In this document: positions 17,272 through 24,970 of the stretch, piece by piece | How the letters are laid out: each line of letters opens with the position of its first letter | Position numbering within the stretch: the stretch's first letter is position 1 | From: Rhizobium herbae | GTDB taxonomy: Bacteria; Pseudomonadota; Alphaproteobacteria; Rhizobiales; Rhizobiaceae | Length of the DNA: 64,000 nucleotides | Reading direction: 5' to 3' | NCBI RefSeq assembly: GCF_017873135.1 | Contig: NZ_JAGGJV010000011.1 | Location: 124,001-188,000 of the forward strand | Notes under the pieces: model-generated | Database searches by the model: none | The model's input: only the letters and a program-made list of their open reading frames with translations | What the model was told of the DNA's origin: nothing | Made by a program: the position numbers and the translations under genes

Positions 17272-17596
17272 TGGTCTTCATCTTCTTGAGAATATCATTT
17301 TCCAGGTCTCCTTTAAGAATCACAGAGAGCCTAAATAGGTAGATCGCTACGTCCGCTAGTTCCGAGCGTAATTGTGGCTCTGCATCGGCAAGAGATGGAC
17401 CTTTGTAGTCAGGGTTTGAAAAAACGAGGCCTACTTTCTTTAATAAGTCGGCAAATTCCCCAACTTCTCCGACAAGACCTACCAAGTCTCGCATGAGCTG
17501 GTCGTGCCTATCACTGTCGGACTCGAACGAGGTGGGGAAGCCCCTACGTGAGTCAGCGGCGATTTGTCGTTCAATGATCTCCGAGAGTTGCATCAA
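17240..17596 (-). CDS. MazG-like nucleotide pyrophosphohydrolase
   Basis: 118 residues, all-alpha NTP pyrophosphohydrolase fold. The metal-binding pattern is visible: GEVGEFADLLKK with E44 and E47, then RSELADVAIYLF with E79 and D82. Such enzymes hydrolyse (d)NTPs or alarmones to monophosphates and pyrophosphate. It overlaps the upstream deaminase-fold gene by 4 nt and the downstream flavoprotein gene by 32 nt, so all three are translationally linked. With a dCTP deaminase/dUTPase homologue it points to control of a nucleotide pool or of a modified nucleotide. MazG is also known to affect stress signalling, so this role is not certain. Confidence 0.85.
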   Translation of the reverse strand: MMQLSEIIERQIAADSRRGFPTSFESDSDRHDQLMRDLVGLVGEVGEFADLLKKVGLVFSNPDYKGPSLADAEPQLRSELADVAIYLFRLSVILKGDLENDILKKMKTNDLRYQYLEK

Positions 17597-18366
17597 CCAT
17601 TCCTTCTGAAAATGTTCACAGCGAGAGCAGCCAGCGCAATGATGCCACTAGCTGCCAAATTGCCCACGATACCCCAAACCTGATCGACCCATTGGCCACT
17701 AATTAGGAATAGTGAGGCGGTGTTGACAAACAGTGCTAAAAACACCGCGACGACTGTCCAGATCTGCGTAATTTCGACTCTTCGGATAACAACGCGTGTT
17801 GCCAGAGGAAGCAAAGCGAATGCTTCGTCTTTTTCTGAAAATACACGAGGGTCCTCTTGAACGTCCCGATAATTTTTTTGAAGCTGTGTTTTGATCGGCC
17901 AAATTCCGACTTGGAAGCCATGTTGGCCCTGATATGGCCGCACTGCTGGTGCTGACAGCTCATTGAAGTCAGCTTTTGCGATCGGTTCGCCTTGTGGCAA
18001 CTCAATGAACTTATCGCTGATGTTTTGTGTAACGATTCCGAGATTTCCATTAAATCCTGGGTCAGCATAAGTTGAAACTGGGCTTAGCCCGATACTGAAC
18101 AGAGCGCCTTTGCTCACGACACGTACGAGTATATTATCCGGAATGGCCAGTTCTTCAGCGGTGATAAGAACGACGCGATGGCCAGGCTTGATAAGAGCGG
18201 CTTCGCCTTGCTTCAAAGAAAATCTGGTTCCACCTTCGGTGAGGTCGTAATATACGGTGCCCATTCGCAGCTCGTAGCATGCGCCTGCCACACCGCTCGT
18301 CGTCGCGTTTTTTACGAGACGTCCCGCAGCGATTTCATTCTCGATATAGCTATCATTCAAAGTCAT
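17593..18366 (-). CDS. dCTP deaminase/dUTPase-fold protein with C-terminal membrane anchor
   Basis: 257 residues from the ATG at 18366; an ATG at 18423 is also possible and neither has a strong ribosome binding site. The trimeric dUTPase/Dcd fold is recognised from ACYELRMG, ITAEELAIPDNILVRVVSKG, STYADPGFNGNLG and LSAPAVRPYQG, the last matching Dcd's GPAVRPY. Where dCTP deaminases have a catalytic Glu (VLEFYN in E. coli Dcd), this protein reads GIVTQN, so deamination may be lost. After residue 195 there are two membrane segments (VVAVFLALFVNTASLFLI and GNLAASGIIALAALAV) and a basic end. A membrane-anchored Dcd homologue is unusual. It heads an operon with the MazG-like and flavoprotein genes. 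Confidence 0.8.
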   Translation of the reverse strand: MTLNDSYIENEIAAGRLVKNATTSGVAGACYELRMGTVYYDLTEGGTRFSLKQGEAALIKPGHRVVLITAEELAIPDNILVRVVSKGALFSIGLSPVSTYADPGFNGNLGIVTQNISDKFIELPQGEPIAKADFNELSAPAVRPYQGQHGFQVGIWPIKTQLQKNYRDVQEDPRVFSEKDEAFALLPLATRVVIRRVEITQIWTVVAVFLALFVNTASLFLISGQWVDQVWGIVGNLAASGIIALAALAVNIFRRNG

Positions 18367-18543
18367 GCGATTAATTCCATATTTTGAGACGCCGGCGCCC
18401 GACTGTAGGTGACTACATTCCATGGTTTACTGTTCGCACGGCACTTTGAGAAGGCGCGTTGCAAACTTGTTTCGCTCTATGGTTGATTTTGGCCCGCAGC
18501 CGTGATCCTGTGGACGGTATATCCGCAAAAAGGCACATGCTTC

Positions 18544-18582
18544 CTAGGGGGCGGCCTAATTTGCCGGCATAACGACCCCTAG
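18544..18582. repeat. Inverted repeat near the island edge
   Basis: CTAGGGG (18544-18550) and CCCCTAG (18576-18582) are perfect complements, 25 nt apart, in the non-coding stretch upstream of the deaminase-fold gene. It could be a hairpin, an operator or an element end. No partner copy was found on the other side of the island. Confidence 0.35.
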
Positions 18583-18756
18583 CCCGCAGGAATTCTACCG
18601 CGACAGGGATTCCTGATTATTCTGTGGCACCGCGTAACGTCGGATGTGGAATGTTTCGTCATCTTCGGCTGTCACCTCCAGAACCTCGTCAACCAGGTCT
18701 TGGTTCTCGTCGACTTCGAGCAGCACCTGCTCGAGCAACTCGCGAGGATGAGAGGA

Positions 18757-18996
18757 TCTGGTAATATTGTTGTCTGGCCAAGCCTTTTCGAGAAGCGCAG
18801 GCGGGTGGTTCTCGGCTCGTCTATGATGGCGATCAACGGCCGGATTCAGCGGGAAGGGGAGGTGGTCCACCTGGTTGCCCAGCAGCTCTTCGATCTGTCG
18901 GGTGATCTGTCCGGTCTTGCGGATAAACAGACGGACTTCAAACCGCCAACGGGCAGGGGAGACGAGTTCGCTCACGGTGGCGGCCCGATCCAAGGG
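18757..18996 (+). pseudogene. Remnant of error-prone DNA polymerase DnaE2 C-terminus
   Basis: Within a longer open frame (18646-19227), about 80 residues match the end of the DnaE2 family: NIVVWPSLFEKRRRVVLGSS, then MMAINGRIQREGEVVHLVAQ, and near the end PPTGRGDEFAHGGGP. This is the OB-fold plus C-terminal tail of the alpha subunit used in ImuAB-DnaE2 mutagenesis. The first ~1000 residues of the polymerase are absent, and the frame continues without similarity after 18996. On the minus strand a 195-codon frame (18595-19182) covers the same DNA but has no such match and is taken as a shadow. The scar suggests that an imuAB-dnaE2 cassette was truncated here. Confidence 0.75.
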
Positions 18997-19223
18997 ACAG
19001 GTCGAAGCCAAGGACGCAGCCCCCAGATATGTACGTGCCTGACCTTCATATCGATACTTGAACGTCAAAAGCCGGAACCTCCATTGACGATGGTAGCCAG
19101 TTGCCAACCTGTTCAATGGATGAAAGCTGCACCACTCTGCAACGTCACAAGGGCTGGAAAGCAACCTTGTCGAAAGGATCATGAAGTAAATGAGCTTGAC
19201 TTGTTAATCTATGAAAGCTCGAT

Positions 19224-19961
19224 ATGACAGCCTCCACTGCGATTTCGAAGGCAATAGCCAGCGCCATTGAAATGTTTTCGAAATGGTGGGTACGCGATAC
19301 CACTTTCGGCGTTCTTATCGCGCTCTCGGGTCTGCTGCTTGCGGACAGCTTCGTTGAAATCGTCCTTCCCAAGGTCTTGCCCGTCCTGTTTGATGGAGCC
19401 AAGTCGAGGCCAATCGATTATGGTTTTGGGATTGCTGATGGAGTGGGTCTTGCCGCCTTTGTCTGCGCAATTCTGTTCAAGATGTTTGTGATGGCTGTCG
19501 ATTACTACAAGAAGCCTGATGCTGAAACAGCATACTTGGCAGCAACCTTCACTGATCCAGCGCTAGCACAAAAAGCACATGAACGTGCGTTCGGTACACG
19601 AGCGACAATTCCTGAGATGGAAGCGCTGAAGGCGCATCGCGACGACCCGCTTGGCGCTCAACGAAGCCGCGCCAGGGGCGGGCGGCATGTTAAATGGAAC
19701 GGCACTTGGTATGAGCTGAGAAGCAAACGTCACCGCCTTAAGAAGGGGATAACCGTCGCTCTTTTCTTATTGACTGCTGTTGTCGCGGTAACTGCCTTCA
19801 TCTGTGGTTGCGCGAGCGTCGCTGTGGAATCGCATCTGCAAGCCGGCGTTCTTCTGCTCGAATCGATGTTCATGGCGCTAATGGCGGGTACCTATGTCCG
19901 CGACATTGAGCGATACAGTGCTGCGGAGCATTTGGTGCGTATTCCGCCAGGACCTAATTGA
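19224..19961 (+). CDS. Membrane protein of unknown function
   Basis: 245 residues. Predicted membrane segments lie near 28-52 (GVLIALSGLLLADSFVEIVL), 68-92, 176-200 (ITVALFLLTAVVAVTAFICG) and 205-222. The central 100 residues are polar, with a basic patch (RSRARGGRHVKWNGTWYELR), and would lie in the cytoplasm. No named domain is recognised. It has no close partner gene, and its ribosome binding site is weak. Its start lies at the end of the frame holding the dnaE2 remnant. Confidence 0.6.
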   Translation: MTASTAISKAIASAIEMFSKWWVRDTTFGVLIALSGLLLADSFVEIVLPKVLPVLFDGAKSRPIDYGFGIADGVGLAAFVCAILFKMFVMAVDYYKKPDAETAYLAATFTDPALAQKAHERAFGTRATIPEMEALKAHRDDPLGAQRSRARGGRHVKWNGTWYELRSKRHRLKKGITVALFLLTAVVAVTAFICGCASVAVESHLQAGVLLLESMFMALMAGTYVRDIERYSAAEHLVRIPPGPN

Positions 19962-20278
19962 AGACATCACTCACAGAATAGAGAAGTTCCATAAATATGC
20001 GTTATACAGTGAATCCCGTTTTATCAAGCACTTAACCCATTTGGGCAAGGCCTCGACGGTTCTGATCCCTTCAAGGCGTAACCAGCTTTTACCGACAGTG
20101 TTCGACGGAACCGTGGGTCGCAGCTATCGGCCAAAAACAACGCTCCTGTATTCGCAATGTGAACCTGGACTGCCATCGGCTCCTTCTGGCCATCGTAGCA
20201 GGGCCCCCGGCACATGCGCCTGCGGGTGCATCTGAAGGCATCCCGACTTGGCCATTCATGCGAAACTGTTGCACTTTC
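19962..20278. other. Intergenic stretch between converging genes
   Basis: The 317 nt hold short frames on both strands without recognisable motifs. No clear terminator, transposon end or RNA gene was seen. Confidence 0.3.
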
Positions 20279-21325
20279 CTATTGGACCACCCTCTGGACA
20301 AACCGATCGACTGCCGCAGTGTAGCTCCCTGGTTTGCCGAGATCTTCGTTAATGGCGGAATGGCTCTTGGCCACCGGCAACACTGCGGCGTGAACTCCGA
20401 CCGTTCTGGCCCCGGCTTCAAAGCCTTCTGCCTGAGCGCAGGACGTGCGTCGTGTTGATGAACAGACAAGCAACATCGGTCGCGCTGCGGGCAGGAGTTG
20501 GGCGCTCGGGGATGCGCGCCGCCAGAAAGCCGGATCGTTGCCGAAGGCCCTGTCGTACAGCCGTGGATGCGAACTCTTCATGATCTCCATCACGTCGTAC
20601 GCCGCGCTGTCCAACGCTACCGTGCCACGCCATAGTTGCGCACCGACACGCGTTGCCATATTGGGATCGGCGGAAAGCAACGTGACCAGATGCGCGCCCG
20701 CCGAGTGTCCCATCAGGACGAAGCGGCGGGGATCGCCGCCCAGGCTCCGCACCCTTTCCTGGGCTGCAGCAAGAGCCTTGGCGACATCCTGTGCCTGCAC
20801 GAGCGGATTAGCTTCCGGCAGCAGGCGGTTGTCGACCGAGACGAAGATAAAGCCTTTCGGCAGCCAGTAGGCAATTTTGTTCTCGACGACGCGGGAGGCC
20901 GATTTCGAACCAATAGCCCATGCGCCACCATGCACCATGAATATGACTGGAGCGTTTGTGGCACCATCCGGCACATAGATGTCCATCCGCTGCTTTGGAT
21001 GACTGCCATAGGCGATATTCCGGTAGACCCTGGTTTGTGCGGCAGCGACTTGCGCACCCGCTGTCTGCCCTGAACCCGGCGCCACCCCGGCGATGGCCGA
21101 CCGGCAGCCGTCAGATAACTGCGTCAGGTTCTGGCGAAGGCATTGGGCGACAGCACCTCTGCCGAGCTTGGCCCCAGGGCACACTCTCGCGACGTCCGCG
21201 CGGCAGGCCTGCACCAGTGCTCGGCGTTCGCTCCTGCTCAGCTCCTGGGATTGCGCTTCAGGACCTGCAAAGCAGAAAAGGGCTCCAGCAGAAAGAACAA
21301 GCATAGCCCATGTTAAATTTCGCAT
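20279..21325 (-). CDS. Exported alpha/beta hydrolase with Cys-rich N-terminal segment
   Basis: 348 residues from the ATG at 21325, which has GGAG 7 nt upstream. The frame is open for another 142 codons upstream, but that part has no protein-like features. A signal peptide (AMLVLSAGALFCFAGPEA) is followed by a short region with cysteines at 41, 49, 62 and 74, spaced as in Cys-rich GLG1-type repeats. The esterase/lipase domain follows: oxyanion HGGAW at 132-136, nucleophile elbow GHSAG with S208, DNRLLPEANPL typical of the kynurenine formamidase/HSL branch, and a likely catalytic His in VAKSHSAINED. It would act in the periplasm on an ester or amide. The adjacent 21531 gene is divergent. Confidence 0.82.
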   Translation of the reverse strand: MRNLTWAMLVLSAGALFCFAGPEAQSQELSRSERRALVQACRADVARVCPGAKLGRGAVAQCLRQNLTQLSDGCRSAIAGVAPGSGQTAGAQVAAAQTRVYRNIAYGSHPKQRMDIYVPDGATNAPVIFMVHGGAWAIGSKSASRVVENKIAYWLPKGFIFVSVDNRLLPEANPLVQAQDVAKALAAAQERVRSLGGDPRRFVLMGHSAGAHLVTLLSADPNMATRVGAQLWRGTVALDSAAYDVMEIMKSSHPRLYDRAFGNDPAFWRRASPSAQLLPAARPMLLVCSSTRRTSCAQAEGFEAGARTVGVHAAVLPVAKSHSAINEDLGKPGSYTAAVDRFVQRVVQ

Positions 21326-21530
21326 ATCGTACTCCGCTGACAATGACCTTTCCGCTTTGTACGTGTGGCAAGGTGCCCTCCTACGCGGTGGCGGAGAAAA
21401 ACCATGGTGCGAGCAATCAATCAGCGTCCAGCGTAGGAGCCTGCCGCTTCGTTCGTATGAGCAGCATAGCCGGCGTATAGTAGCGATATGCTTCGTTCGG
21501 CTATTCTGATGAAACCGAGGACGATTCAAG

Positions 21531-21914
21531 ATGAAATATGCATCACGACTTGCAATCATGCTGCTAGCCACAGCCCCGCTGCTGGCGATGGCTGGTCCTG
21601 GCAATGCCGAGGAATGGACACGTTCGACTGTCCACGGTGGGCAAATCACCCGCAGTGTCAGCGGTGAGGACGGACGATATTCCGGCACCACAACCCGCAC
21701 GGGCGCCAATGGCGCGACATACACATCGAGCGGCCGCTGCGCCTCAAGCATCGTCGACCGCTGCGCCCGGAGCTACTCGGCAACCGGACCGAACGGATCC
21801 ACTGTGACAGGCAAGCATGCGACCGCAGTCGGCCCCTGGCGTGTCCGCACGGCACGCAGCGTTACTGGCCCGGAAGGTGGCCAGCTTCTTACGCTGCGCC
21901 GGTCAGTCCGCTAG
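21531..21914 (+). CDS. Small secreted Gly/Thr-rich protein
   Basis: 127 residues with a signal peptide (RLAIMLLATAPLLAMAGPGN, cut near residue 27). The mature part is made of repeats rich in Gly, Ser, Thr and Arg, such as TRSVSGEDGRYSGTTTRTG and then SYSATGPNGSTVTGKHATA. Two cysteines lie near 70 and 78. The ribosome binding site GAGGA is 8 nt upstream. It lies just before an ECF sigma factor gene and may be a target or part of its stress regulon. No family function is known to me. Confidence 0.65.
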   Translation: MKYASRLAIMLLATAPLLAMAGPGNAEEWTRSTVHGGQITRSVSGEDGRYSGTTTRTGANGATYTSSGRCASSIVDRCARSYSATGPNGSTVTGKHATAVGPWRVRTARSVTGPEGGQLLTLRRSVR

Positions 21915-21941
21915 TCAAACTTGGAGGGCGATAAGCGAACA

Positions 21942-22520
21942 GTGGACAAAACCGCCGCCGACATCGATCGCTCGCTGATGCTGGCGATCGCGACGGGGCG
22001 TCAACACGCGCTTGCATACCTCGTCGAGCGCCACGGCAAGGGCTTGACGGCCTTTGTCCGGCGTTACCTCGGCGGCTCGCGTGAGGATGCCGAGGATATC
22101 GTCCAGGAGGTCTTCTGGACGGTATGGCGCAAGGCCGCCCATTTCGATCCGGACAAGGCACAGGTCACCACCTGGCTGTACAGGATCGCCGCGAACCGCT
22201 GTATCGACGTCGGACGACGGAACGCGCTGCTGCGTTTCGTAGGGCTGGATGCGATGCCCGCCGACCCGACCTTGGACGAGCCCGACGCCGAGGCGAGAAT
22301 CTCCGGACGGTCGGAGTTGGCCTTGGCCCGCAAAGGCATCCTCGGATTGCCGCAGCGCCAGCGCATGGCGCTGCTCCTGCGCGCGGTCGCCGATCTCGAC
22401 ATTGCGGAAATCGCCGAGGTGATGGGAGCGACCGGCGGCTCGGTCGAGCAGCTTCTGGTCCGCGCGCGGCGCACGTTGCGGGAGCATATGGAAAAGGCAA
22501 GCGGAGGCCCAAGGGTATGA
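21942..22520 (+). CDS. ECF-type RNA polymerase sigma factor
   Basis: About 192 residues. Region 2 is SLMLAIATGRQHALAYLVER through EDAEDIVQEVFWTVWRKA, and the region 2.3/2.4 helix is TTWLYRIAANRCIDVGRR. Region 4 is LPQRQRMALLLRAVADLDIA with the HTH AEIAEVMGATGGSVEQLL. The start is unclear: a TTG at 21921 has no ribosome binding site, while the GTG at 21942 has GGAGGG 13 nt upstream. Its stop overlaps the anti-sigma-like gene (ATGA at 22517-22520), and a periplasmic sensor follows. This is the standard layout of an envelope-stress ECF unit. Confidence 0.88.
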   Translation: MDKTAADIDRSLMLAIATGRQHALAYLVERHGKGLTAFVRRYLGGSREDAEDIVQEVFWTVWRKAAHFDPDKAQVTTWLYRIAANRCIDVGRRNALLRFVGLDAMPADPTLDEPDAEARISGRSELALARKGILGLPQRQRMALLLRAVADLDIAEIAEVMGATGGSVEQLLVRARRTLREHMEKASGGPRV

Positions 22521-22930
22521 CTATGAGTGAAGAGGAATTCAAGAAACTGAAACGCCGTTTCGGCGACGACGTATCGACCTGGCCGGCGCCATACCGCCGG
22601 CTGGCGGAGAATCGTCTGGATGAGGATCCGGTCGACAGCCTGGTCCGCGAGGCTGCCATCGATAATGTCGATGACAGCCTTCTGGTCCGGAAGGTGCTCG
22701 ACGAACTCGACGCGAACCGGAACTCGAAATGGCTGTGGTATGCTTTTACGTCTCCTCGCCTAGCTGCAGCTGCGGTGCTCATCCTGACCGGAGCGGTGAT
22801 GATGGGTGGATACCAGTTTGCCAGAGTAGAGGGACGTTCGGTCGAAGCGTCCCTGTTCGCGGTTGCGGCCGGCGCGCCGACAACATTCCTGTTTGGCGAT
22901 GAATTCGATCGTACGGTGAGCAACCTATGA
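22517..22930 (+). CDS. Anti-sigma-factor-like single-pass membrane protein
   Basis: 137 residues. A cytoplasmic N-terminal part (MTMSEEEFKKLKRRFGDDVS, then WPAPYRRLAENRLDEDPVD) is followed by one membrane helix near residues 84-104 (AAAVLILTGAVMMGGYQF) and a short periplasmic tail. No zinc-binding HxxxCxxC motif is present. The role as sigma-factor partner is inferred from its size, topology and 4-nt overlaps with the sigma gene before it and the sensor gene after it. Confidence 0.7.
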   Translation: MTMSEEEFKKLKRRFGDDVSTWPAPYRRLAENRLDEDPVDSLVREAAIDNVDDSLLVRKVLDELDANRNSKWLWYAFTSPRLAAAAVLILTGAVMMGGYQFARVEGRSVEASLFAVAAGAPTTFLFGDEFDRTVSNL

Positions 22931-23322
22931 CACGCTTCAGCATGTTACGAACCGGTGTTTTCGCGCTCCTGGCCATATCACTTGCCGGCAACGTCTTCAC
23001 GATAGGCTATCTCGCGCATCGATGGCAGTCCGGCCCCAGCGCTCTTACGATGGCTCTCACCGCACGCTACTCCCCCGATGTCCAGCGTGCATTCCGCGCG
23101 GTTTTGCGAGAGAATAGGTCAACCGTGCGCGCGGCATTGGCTGAACTGAGGGCGGCGCGTGACGCCCAAGAGGCTCTTTCCGGGCAGCATCCTTTCGATG
23201 AGGCGGCAATGCGCGAGGCGATGGCCCAAGTCAGAACAAAGACAGAGGCGCTTCAATTAATATTGCAGACCTACCTCCTGAATGTCCTCAGAAACGCAGA
23301 ATCGCCCGCAAAAGACGGTTGA
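22927..23322 (+). CDS. Periplasmic sensor/heavy-metal-resistance-like protein (CpxP/Spy-type)
   Basis: 131 residues. An N-terminal membrane anchor (GVFALLAISLAGNVFTIGYL) leads to an all-helical periplasmic domain with charged heptads, for example FRAVLRENRSTVRAALAEL and AMAQVRTKTEALQLILQ. That is the layout of the metal-resistance/Spy-like family, whose members sense misfolding or metals. It overlaps the preceding anti-sigma-like gene by 4 nt, so it may tune the sigma/anti-sigma pair. Confidence 0.7.
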   Translation: MTRFSMLRTGVFALLAISLAGNVFTIGYLAHRWQSGPSALTMALTARYSPDVQRAFRAVLRENRSTVRAALAELRAARDAQEALSGQHPFDEAAMREAMAQVRTKTEALQLILQTYLLNVLRNAESPAKDG

Positions 23323-23356
23323 CCTAATGATGCTAGATACCAGCGGAGCATTGGGC

Positions 23357-24184
23357 ATGCGGGCCATGCAAATACTGCTAGTGATGTTCGGCGTCTTGCT
23401 GTCTTCGTGCGGCACTGGGCCCGGCCGAGCCGCCGAAGTGGTCGCTTTCCCAAGTGGGGACAAGGTTCTACACGGCTATCTCTACAAACCCGCCGGTCCC
23501 GGCCCCTTTCCAACCTTGCTCTACAATCACGGAAGCGCGCCCGGTGATCTCAATACCCAGGCGTTCGATGCGATAGCGCCGATCTTCGTGGCGCACGGCT
23601 GGGCATTCTTCGCGCCGTACCGCCGTGGCCAGGGTCTGAGTGCCGATGCTGGCCCCTATATCATGGACGAGATCGGGACGGCTCGAGCCCGCGGCGGCAG
23701 GGCGGCAGCGGCGGAAACCCTGGTCCGGTTGATGACGACAGATCACCTGAACGATCAGCGTGCGGCGTTGGCCTGGCTGAAGCAACAGCCTTTCGTTCGA
23801 TCGAATGCCATCGCCGCCATGGGCAATTCCTTCGGCGGGATCGAAACCCTCCTTGCCGCCAGCCATGGCACCTATTGTGCCGCAGTCGATGCCGCCGGTG
23901 GCGCGGAAAGCTGGAACGAGGCGCCACCGTTGCGCGACGTCATGATGAGGGCCGCACGAGAGGCGCCACGACCAATCCTCTTCTTTCAGGCAGAGAACGA
24001 CGTGACGATTGCGCCGAGCCGTGAACTGTTCGCGGCGCGCAAGGCGGTAGGACGTCCGGCTGAGATCCGCCTATATCCCGCGTTCGGTCACTCCGCACGT
24101 GATGGTCACGCCTTTCCTTATCGTGGCGTCGACATCTGGAAGGCCGATATACTGGCCTTCCTCGATCGGAATTGCAGGGCGTAA
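23357..24184 (+). CDS. Alpha/beta hydrolase, lipoprotein-type, dienelactone-hydrolase-like
   Basis: 275 residues from the ATG at 23357 (GGAG 8 nt upstream). The N-terminus MRAMQILLVMFGVLLSSC has a lipobox ending at Cys18, so it is probably anchored to a membrane. The hydrolase core shows LYNHGSAPGD (oxyanion), nucleophile elbow MGNSFGGIE, acid in FQAENDVTIAPS and His in AFGHSARDGHAF. An in-frame earlier ATG at 23282 would overlap the sensor gene by 41 nt and is less likely. The substrate is unknown. It follows the ECF unit on the same strand and may belong to its regulon. Confidence 0.8.
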   Translation: MRAMQILLVMFGVLLSSCGTGPGRAAEVVAFPSGDKVLHGYLYKPAGPGPFPTLLYNHGSAPGDLNTQAFDAIAPIFVAHGWAFFAPYRRGQGLSADAGPYIMDEIGTARARGGRAAAAETLVRLMTTDHLNDQRAALAWLKQQPFVRSNAIAAMGNSFGGIETLLAASHGTYCAAVDAAGGAESWNEAPPLRDVMMRAAREAPRPILFFQAENDVTIAPSRELFAARKAVGRPAEIRLYPAFGHSARDGHAFPYRGVDIWKADILAFLDRNCRA

Positions 24185-24300
24185 AGCCCGCTATCGCATC
24201 TGGCGCGACGGAACACCGATGACACTAACCCATCGCGTAGCGCATCCTTGCGTTGGCGCCTTTCGTTCATCGCATACGACGCGGTTCTTGACGTTTCGTC

Positions 24301-24314
24301 ATATTACGAAATAT
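24301..24314. promoter_or_regulatory. ATATT-N4-AATAT dyad, candidate ArsR operator
   Basis: A 14-nt palindrome with perfect 5-nt arms lies 34 nt before the VOC protein start and overlaps an AT-rich promoter-like stretch (TTGACG at 24288). The ArsR-family gene two positions downstream is the obvious candidate to bind it, which is inference. Confidence 0.45.
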
Positions 24315-24347
24315 ATTTGCACAGCCACTCTAGACGGAGCCTGTAAT

Positions 24348-24692
24348 ATGCCATCCGATCAAAAGACACACTCCACCATCGGTCATTTCGACATCGCGGG
24401 GGAGGATGTACAAACCCTCGCGGGCTTCTATCAGGCAATGTTTGGCTGGGACGTGACGCCGCGTGGACCCGGCTATGCGCAGGTCGAGACGCCCGGTCTG
24501 CGCGGGGCGCTCGTGGAAGCACCCGATCCGGGCCTGACACTCGGAATCGTCGTGCCGGATCTGGACGCCGCTCTCGGCCGGGCCACTGTGGAAGGCGGCA
24601 CGGTGACCATGGCGGCAATGGACAATGGCTGGATTCGTAAAGGGCAGGTTCGCGATCCGGCCGGCAATTTGCTTACTCTCATCCAGGGTTGA
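24348..24692 (+). CDS. VOC (glyoxalase/bleomycin-resistance) family protein
   Basis: 114 residues from the ATG at 24348, which has GGAG 8 nt upstream. The vicinal-oxygen-chelate fold is seen in IGHFDIAGEDVQTLAGFYQA, then MFGWDV, and LTLGIVVPDLDAALGRA, with VRDPAGNLLTLIQG closing the second module. His13 and a C-terminal position near NLLTL fit weak metal sites, but the chelating Glu is not obvious. Such proteins are lyases, isomerases or dioxygenases or only bind ligands. Its stop overlaps the ArsR gene start by 4 nt. Confidence 0.82.
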   Translation: MPSDQKTHSTIGHFDIAGEDVQTLAGFYQAMFGWDVTPRGPGYAQVETPGLRGALVEAPDPGLTLGIVVPDLDAALGRATVEGGTVTMAAMDNGWIRKGQVRDPAGNLLTLIQG

Positions 24693-24970
24693 AGACATTG
24701 GATGGCCCGGCGCTCGACGAGGCGCTACGCGCGCTTTCCCATCCGGATCGCCGCCTCTTCGTAAAGGCCTGTCAAAGCGAGCTGCGCGCAGCCGGCGATC
24801 TGGCCGCGCTGTCGGAACTGTCGCTGGCAACCGTATCCGAACATCTGAAGGTGTTGCGAAAATCGGGGCTGCTGATCCTGAGCAAGCAAGGCCGTTTCTG
24901 GCTTTATCGTACCGACATCGGCGCGCTACAGGCCGTCGCCAACGCCGTCGCACAACTGGAGGGGACGTAA
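24689..24970 (+). CDS. ArsR-family transcriptional regulator
   Basis: 93 residues, started at a TTG overlapping the VOC stop by 4 nt (another TTG at 24698 is possible). The winged HTH reads EALRALSHPDRRLFVKACQS, then ELSLATVSEHLKVLRKSGLL and LSKQGRFWLYR. No metal-binding ELCVCDL motif is present, so it is not an arsenic sensor of the classical kind. It sits between the VOC gene and a DUF3052-like gene whose ATG overlaps its stop, so it probably autoregulates this operon through the dyad at 24301-24314. Confidence 0.85.
   Translation: MKTLDGPALDEALRALSHPDRRLFVKACQSELRAAGDLAALSELSLATVSEHLKVLRKSGLLILSKQGRFWLYRTDIGALQAVANAVAQLEGT

Noticed and set aside
18595..19182. 195-codon minus-strand frame as a gene
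   Set aside because: The opposite strand carries the DnaE2 match, and the minus-strand protein shows no recognised features.
21326..21751. Upstream extension of the exported hydrolase (to 490 residues)
   Set aside because: The added 142 residues lack protein-like features, overlap the divergent secreted-protein gene, and a good ribosome binding site plus signal peptide mark the ATG at 21325.
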